Source: Mactra quadrangularis (Eukaryota > Mollusca > Bivalvia > Venerida > Mactridae). Taken from it: a stretch of 64,000 bases of DNA. Made by a program: the position numbers and the translations under genes. The notes under the pieces are model-generated. The model was not told where the DNA came from and made no database searches. It saw only the letters and a list, made by a program, of their open reading frames with translations. The stretch spans positions 47,484,070-47,548,069 of the forward strand of contig CM046294.1 in NCBI GenBank assembly GCA_025267735.1, given 5' to 3'. The first letter of the stretch is position 1. Each line of letters begins with the position of its first letter. Of this stretch, positions 52,401 to 61,400 are shown in pieces.

Positions 52401-55400
52401 ATAATGATATTATTATTATTTGTGTTATTTAGGTTCATTGTGCAGTGGGCTATGCCCAAGACTTTCAATCTGGTGTTCCTATGAGGTTTTTGAGTCTCAC
52501 CAGGACTGGTTATACTCTTCCACTAAAATTTGACAATCTCAATCTTTCTCCATTAATGAGATTTATGAAAAAGCTGTCAGCTTAGTTGAGTACTAGTTAG
52601 GGCTGTCACGATATGCTAGAAGGGTATCGCAATATATTGCAATATGCTGGCATCGTTTCACGATACATACCACGATATATTGTGGGCTTTTAGGTATTTT
52701 GTGCTTCCGCTGTATATAACAGAAACATAGCAAATTTTACATGCTGCTACTGATAGAATCTAGCCTCTTTAAGTATATACGGTCACTTAGGAGTGTGACA
52801 CGCCCCAATCAGTTAAATTCTTGTAACTTAAAGGTTAAATGAATTGAACAATGGAAAAAAGAACATTTTGCTACCTTTTTCGCGAAGGGAAGAATTTTCC
52901 AATGAAATAAAAAATTATTGCCCTATACCAGTACGTTAACGCAATATGTATTGCTACAGCTGTGTAATGCAATATACCAGTATATCGTAACTGCTCTAGT
53001 ACTAGTCCAGGAAAGCTTGGCTAGCTAGTTGACCATTAGACTACTTACTTTCTGGACAGAGTGCAATTTTATTGGACTCTTATTAGTGGCTAAATTCATA
53101 GAGACTGCTGTAGATTTAAGCCTCTCCAACACCAGTGAGTTGGTTGACTGATTGCAACAACTGAGAATTTTTTTTTACATTAATCATGATTTCAATAAAT
53201 GCTGCTGTACATATAACATTTGTTAGTCTTAATTATTGTTTTCTTATTTTATAGAACCCACTAACATGTTGGACATGAAAGCTATTATATGGCTTGAAAA
53301 CTATTTACAAGTAAGTAAACAGTGTGCTTGGTAAAAAATGTTAACATTATATGAAAATCATTGCTTCAGCAGTCTTTAAATGTCAGGTATTGATAGCATT
53401 TCGTTTTAACTTAACTACTATGAAACCCCTGTACACCAGAAACCCTCCAAACTGGAATTCTCTCTGAACCTGGTTTTTTCTAAGTCCAAATAATTTTTCT
53501 GTTTCAATAAAAAGTATATAAATACTAAGTGGTAAAGGTTTAGCTATACAGTGATGATTTATATATAACTGATAGTACAAGTACCTTGCAAAGATCTGGG
53601 AATAAAACAGTTATGTCAGGGAAAAATCAGGGAACTTCATTATAGAATTTCTGTGGCCACCCTGTTTTTTATATATCAAAAACACCCTCATTCTAGAAAC
53701 CTGTATTCCAGAACTTGGATAAGTTTTAGCTCTCAAATCTGGGTAGGTAGTGCAGTTGGTAGCGCACCTGGATTTCGAATCTAGTGTCCCAAAGGGGGTA
53801 TTGGCTTCGAATCCCACCCAGGGAGGTTATTCCCATCCATGAAAATAAATGAGAAGTTTCCCACCTTGTGGAAGAGTAGCTGAGTATTTGGATTCAGGAA
53901 AGCTAGGTTAGGTTTGCTGGTCGTCTTGAAATAACCTAAAAATTGTGTTGACAAGCCATTTAACCTAGTTTAAATAAATAAACAAATGTTAGCTCAAACT
54001 TTATATTGTGTCACTCAAAAATGACCCCCGAATATCAAAAGTCAAAAGATGAAAAATTCATTTCAGTGCTAAAAATCTCCAGTTTATTTCAATGTAAACT
54101 CTATAATAATAGTCTGACTATTTCTTTACAGACCTGGGCGACTACCATACTTGTAGTATCTCACGATCGTTCGTTTTTAAATGCTGTGTGTACAGACATT
54201 GTTCATTTATATAATAAAAAACTGGACACATATAAAGGAAATTATGATCAATTTGATAAAACCAAAGAAGAAAGATTAAAGAATCAAAAGAAGGAATATG
54301 AAGCCCAGAAGCAATACAGAGATCATATACAGGTTGGTATTTGTTCGGTTTTAAATCTATTTTGAGTAGAGCTGTCACGATACGCCAGAAGCATATCGCG
54401 GTATATAGCAATACGCTATCACCGTACCGCGATATAAACCACAATATATCTTGGGTTATTAGATTCGTTGTACCTCCACTGTATTTAACAGAAACATTGC
54501 ATAACTTACCTGCAGCTACTGATAGAATCTAGCCTATTAAAGTCTATATGATCATTTAGAACTGTGATACTTTTTTGCATAAAAAGGATGCTTAAGTTAA
54601 AAGAAAAAACCACCCCTTTAGCTGGAGAATGTCCTAGTAAGCAAGCTCCTGGATGCTATGCTAGTTTCACAACTTCCTGTCCCGAAGTATTTGATTTAAG
54701 AACATGTTTTGCACAACTAATCGAACACGCCCCATTCGTTTAATTCTTCAACATAAAATTAAATTAAATGAACAATAGAGAAATGATGTTTTGCTATTTT
54801 CATTTTGTGAAGGGAAATAATTTTCATTGAAATAAAAAATATTGCCAAATACCGGTATGTTAAATTTGTATCGCAGTACGTATTGCCGCAGCTGTGTATC
54901 GTGACAGCCCTAATTTTAAGTTCGCACCTTGACTGGTATTCATTCGATAGCCAAATCTGCTTTGGTTCATATTCCAAATTGGCCTTATTACACGGCATAT
55001 GCAAAAGATGCTGGTGTCATTTGAAAGTGCAAAGCCTTCGCTACATGTACATGTATTAATTCATATGCAATTATTTATTATGGAGAAACTGGCCTCTAAT
55101 TAAACTAGGTAAACACTACCATTTTTTTAAGTAATATACCTTATATGTGTATATAGTGTTTTTGATTCTGAAGTGTGTTGGCTGCCCTTTGGATGTGATA
55201 GCATAAATTTCTTGTCAAATAATCATTAATCAAATCCCGATGTTTTTTTGTCAACTGCTGCCGGTGTCCCAGGTAGACAGGCAGCTAGATATTCTTACTT
55301 CTGACCTCCATGTAACCCTGCCTTCAAATCTGCTTTCACACATTCTAACCAGGACTTCATTGGCCGTCCATGTTTATCAGAGGATGGGATGCTCAAGTTT

Positions 55401-58400
55401 GTAATTGAGTGACCTTGACCATACCACTTCAGTCTTCTTGCACAGAGAGCATTGGTAACCACCTGAATGCCTAGTTTGAAACAATAAAGTGATATTTACA
55501 ACAAATATCAGTTGTAAGAATGTTGATATTTAGCGCCCCCTGTTGTGATAATTTCATACTTTCATTGTGACATATTATAAACAAACTGAAATTTTTATAA
55601 AACATTTTATATTAAATTTTTCAGGTGTTCATAGATAGATTTAGATATAATGCCAACAGAGCATCACAAGTACAGAGTAAACTTAAAATGTTAGAAAAAT
55701 TGTAAGTTTCATTATTTTTATTTATATTTCATCTTATTTTGTATTTATGACGACTGAAGTTATGTTTTCATGGAAATGTGTCAAGACTCTTCCCTACAAC
55801 ATCGTTTTTTTTTGGAACCAGTAATTTGTAGTCTGTAATGTTATGTTTTAACAGATTAGCTGTTAAGAATTCTAAACAGATTTTGTTGAGATAAACTTGT
55901 TATTAGTCAGCATGCTCTGTAAACAAGCAACCCAGTATGCTCAGTTGGTAGCAAGCAAGTCTACTGATCGAGGGGTTGATGGTTCGATTCCCGGACGGGG
56001 CATACTTTAGTGGAGATTGGTCATGAAATTATTTCTGTGGTCATTCTCCCTCCTAGCAATGATTTTTAGTTATGTAGGGCAGTTGTCAGTCACTGACAAA
56101 AGTATGTGCTTATAGTTGGTTAACAGCTGAATTCAGAGATTTAGCCTGTCCAGGAGCAGTGAGTAGGTTGACTGTCTACCGTTATATGACCTATACAATG
56201 TGTTGCCACGACGTTAAACCCGACAAACATACAATCTGTAAACAAGCTCTTATTTATTATGATCTTTCTATTGTAATAGAATTTAAAATGTTGTATAATT
56301 TATGTTTTATATTTCAGACCTCCTTTAGAGCCACCTGGCAAAGACTCAGATGTCACATTGAGGTATATAAAGATTGTATCATAGGATTTGTAATATTTGT
56401 ATCATTCTCCTGGGCCCCGTATTATCAAGCGTCTTACGATCAATTTTAGTCGTAAATCCTCCTATAAAATTATTGTATTGTTTAAATTATCATAAGATTT
56501 TTGATAATATGCTGCCCTGGGCTTGATAATATTAATTTTAAAATTTGATTGCCTGTTGAACCTCTTGTATATTTCACTTATCTAAACCAAGTGTTAACTA
56601 GCATTTATGAGTTGCTTGAATTCAAATATAAGTAAGGGGCAATAGGACGACGATTAATGTAGAGCTCTGTTTTCTTGCAAACTTCATCTCATATTGAAAC
56701 AGCAATAAAACAACTTTGATTTGTTATATAAAAACAACATAAGTCTAAATCTATATCTATAACTTAGTACAACAGTTATTTGTTTATTGATTGGAATCAT
56801 TCTTATGGACCAAAATCTAGACTAACACAATTTAACTTTGTAGCATATTCATGTCATTCTTTTTGTTGGAATCTAAATACATGTAACTTTCTGTTGGCCA
56901 AAAGCTGCCCGGCTAGCTCAATTGGTAGCAGGCTAGTCTACTGATTGAGTGGTCGTGGGTTTGATTCTCGGGCAGGGCATACTTTCGTGGAGCTTGGTCA
57001 TGAAATTATTTCTAGGGACATTCTCCTACTTACCAATGATTTTTAATTATGTAGGGCAGTTGTCAGTCACTGACGAAAGTATGCGCTTAGTATTTGGTAA
57101 AAAGCTAAATCCAGAGATTTAGCCTTTCTAGGAGGAGTGAGTAGGCTGACTGACTGTCATTATATGACCTATACAATGTGTTGCTATGGCATAAAACCAA
57201 ACAAACAAACAAACTGTTGGCCAATGTGTTATTTTCCACATTCAACTGTGTACTTTTTTATCACAGACATATTTTTTTCTTAGTTTTCTTTGTAGAATTC
57301 TTTTTGCTGTGGTCTTTGACTTGTGAGAACAATACAAGGAATTTCATGATTTAAAAAATATAAGCTTTTCACCAGTATAAATATATGATTTTATCATTTC
57401 AGATTCCCAGAATGTGAAAAGTTGACATCGAATATATTACAGCTTGATGAAGCACAATTTTATTATGATAAATCACATATTATATTTGACGATGTAGATT
57501 GTAATGCTAATATGAGTTCTAGAATATGTATAGTAAGTATTTCTTGTCTTTTATCAGCGGGATTTTCAAAGAAAAAATTCGGCTTATAGTTTGGAAAAAG
57601 GTGGACAGGCGGACGGGCGGGTGATCGGTGTTGTTAACAATTGCGTTAAAGTTTTAAATTTAGCATACATATTTTTGCCATTTATTGTCAGATCTTGATG
57701 ACACTTCATACTATGATAACATACCATGTGATAAACAGAATTGGAAAGTAACCACGACTCTACCTGGCTTTATTATGGATATTTCCCATTGTAATTTTTG
57801 CATTAAAGATTTTAAACCTGGCTTTAATGTGGTATCCACATTACATTTCTTGTTTTACTTTTGTTCCATATAACTGTTACTTATTTAACAGAGGTTGACA
57901 TGCTAGCTTTTATGACAAAATGGTTTAGTTACCATTTACCATTTTGAAGGGGGTTGGTTTTATCCTAGCTTGGACCATGGATTTTTATCATGTAACAAAT
58001 GGGCCCAAATCTGAAATAACCCCACTTGGTTTTGAGTAATTACATCTTCAGAATGTTCCACTGACATTTACTCGCCATGAGATCTAGAAGGAATCTATAA
58101 AGGAAGGAGTGTAAGAAGAGAAATTATACAGAACTTGTACTCTCTTGTCTTCAAGCTAGCTTATAAGCATTGAGACAGTATTTATGTTGTATTATTAATT
58201 AAATGTAAGATATTTGACTTCAAATTCAGGGCTGATATGGCATTCACTACAATGTTATGACCAAATACTCGGCCATAATGAGAAAAACACGGACTTAATG
58301 AAATACCTCGGCTTTTATGAGATTCAGGCATTTTGATAGGTCCGATCCTCTAATTGCCGAGTTCTCTCATAAAGATCGTGTTTTTGCTTTCCGTAGAGAA

Positions 58401-61400
58401 AATGCCACCATTTTGAATGTTGGTACAATCTGATAAAAAAATTGTTAACTGTTCAGCCAAATAACTAGGCGATTATGAAAACATTTAATTATAGTTTGCT
58501 TTTCTCAACTGTCAAAACATGAATAATTTCATGGTGACTTTGTGTTCTTTATCTAGCGCTCATGATATTGAGATAGTGTGTAATCATTCACCGTGAAATT
58601 ATTCAATCTGACAGTTGAGAAAAAATGGACTATACATGTATTAACATTTTATTCTAGGTTGGTGAGAATGGTGCAGGTAAAACCACATTATTAAAGATAT
58701 TACTAGGTGAAAATTCACCAACAAAAGGTATACGACATGCACATCGTAGTTTACGTATAGGTTACTTCTGTCAGCACCATGTGGATCAGTTAGAAATGAA
58801 TTTAACTTCTATAGAATTACTAGCACAAAGATTTCCTGGTAAGTTTTAAAACTATAAATTGTTTTAAGCTTGATATGTAAACAGTGTACGAAATTGGTCA
58901 TTTAAGTAGCAAGCACTCTATCTTGTTGATAGGTTTTTGTTTGCCAACTGAAATTTTTGAATGCCCAAAAGAAAAAGTGGTTGTCCCAGGCAACTGGACC
59001 AAGTAAAAAAATATTTGGGCTATAGTTTTTTTTGTGCCTCGGCCTTACATTAAAGGTTTGGTATGCAATATATTATTTCTGGTATCACTGAACGGATTTA
59101 CTCATGATTACAAGATTATTATTGAAGGTCAAAATCCAAGTTCTATTACTCTAGTATGAATATAATTGAATTTTGGTCACTATATTTTTAGAAAAATCTT
59201 TGTTAATAACTTATTGTTTTTCGATGTTATACAATTTCAAATTCTTCAACTTCTTGTCAAGCACTAAGTATAGGCTAGTGGGCAGTGCTTGGATCATTCT
59301 TGTTTAAAAAGTAATTTCCTGTGACTGTCTGTTTGACTACAGGGCTTACATCTGTGTGTATGCTTTCAATGTCTAGCACTTGTCCCATGATTGAATATGT
59401 GCTCAGCATAATGCATGGGTGAAAGTTTACAGTATTAATTCTGATTTCAGTATTTTGAGAATATATTATTCTATGTAATTAATATATGATTTCTCTTTCA
59501 GCATTTTGAAAGTATGTTTTTTAGTATTTTACAAACTTTCAACTTTCACCAATGATAATGCAGTCCTGCATTTGAATCCTACTGGGTGCAGTGCTAATTT
59601 GTTTTTGGAAAATTTTATGTATGCGCCACTTTCAGCTGAATGAAATAAATAGCGTTGCCCTGATATACTGGTAAATTGCAATACTGTATAGCGGATTATT
59701 TCTGCGGGGCAAAAATTTCGCGTAAACAAGAGAGTTTTGTATTGGCGATGCTAAATATTGGCGGAAATTACTCTGAGCGCCAATTTTAAACCTCCCGGTG
59801 AAAGATGGTCAAAGGTACATAACTCTGCCATTTCACCTGTATAAGCGGTCACTACCGACCGCGAATTTTCAATTTTTCAAATTTACTAAGTGTCCCCAAG
59901 TTGCATAATCTGAGCGGACGTTTGAAAAACCACCGCTTACACAGAAGATTATCTGTTTTTATGACGATGTATTGACGGGACAAGTTTAATCATGTGATAG
60001 GAAATTCTGAATCGTCATTAAATGTGAATGTTTTTGTTAAAAATATTACCTTGGTTCAGCTAAGTTTGATTGATCGTTCGACAAATTGCATAAGTAAGCC
60101 CAACTCGCGAGAGTCTTATAATATTATAACAATTTGTTGTAATGAACAATCAAAATTTTCGCATGTTTGTTTATAGTCGTGAATAACGCCTTTGTCTTTG
60201 TTAAAAAATTATCGGTATTGAAGTTTGCGGCTACACATTCCTTGAAAATCGCCAATTTACCTGAATCCATTGGTCAAAGTCAAACAAATTTTGAAATTAA
60301 CAGCTTGTCACAAACAATGTATCATCAACGCACCTAGTGGAGTCTTTAAACGGACAAAATTAATTATAAAGCGTTGTCACGTGACGAAATTTGACAATAG
60401 TTTTCTTTTGAATATCTATAAATAAAAAAAGCTTCATAAACACTAACTCCGCTCTTTTTACTCAATTTGTTAAATTATGTGATGAGAAGTTTGTCTTCGG
60501 TTCGCTATAAAGTACTGAAATTAATTGCAATACTAAAGATGACTTTGTTTTGTACGACAATCAAACAAGTGTTTGAGAGGGCTAAACTCGTGAAGATTCG
60601 GAAATGACCGACATACGGGTTTATAATGTAAACAAAATGGCGGCACCGTCGTCGAGTTTCGTAACCGAGATTTGATGGAACCTGTCTTCTTATTGTTAGA
60701 ATGACTGTGTTGTCTGTCTGTATTTTTGTTTCTACAAACATAACTTGAATCAATTCCTTTGCATTATTCAAAATACTAAATTTTGTTCATTTACATAGTT
60801 AATCTCAACAAAATTCACTACATAAATCTTGATTTTAAGGGAGGTAATACATGCACATATTAATGAATAAAAAATTCATTAAGAGTAATATCCCTTAGTA
60901 AACAATATGGCGGCGACTTAATAATGCGGCGGTTTGTATTCGCGGTGTTTATATTTGGCGCATTTTCATTTTCCGCCAATAAAGCCAAAATAAAACCCCC
61001 GCAGATAATACCCGCTATACAGTATGCAACTGTGGCAATACGCACCCCCGTACAAATTTAACATACAGTATTTGGCGATATTTATTTTCATTGGAAAATT
61101 CTTCCCTTGGCTAAATGAAAATTGTGAAACATCTTTTTTCCATAGTTCATTCAATCTAAGCTTAAGTTACAAGAATTTTAACTGAATGTTGGATTGGTTG
61201 TATGGAATTTGTGCAAAACATGTTCTTGAATCGAATACTTCGGGACAGGAAGTTGTGAAACTAGCATGGCGTTCAGGAGCTTGATTCCTAGGATGTTCTG
61301 CAGCAAAGGTGTTGGTTGTTTCCTTCAATCTTAACATCTTTTTATATGCAAAACATATATCACAGTCCTAAATGACGGTATAGATTCTTTCATAAGCTGC

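Noticed and set aside
55930..56003. True tRNA gene
   Set aside because: It has good A and B boxes but no proper acceptor stem pairing, and it is followed by the shared SINE body and (AAAC) tail.
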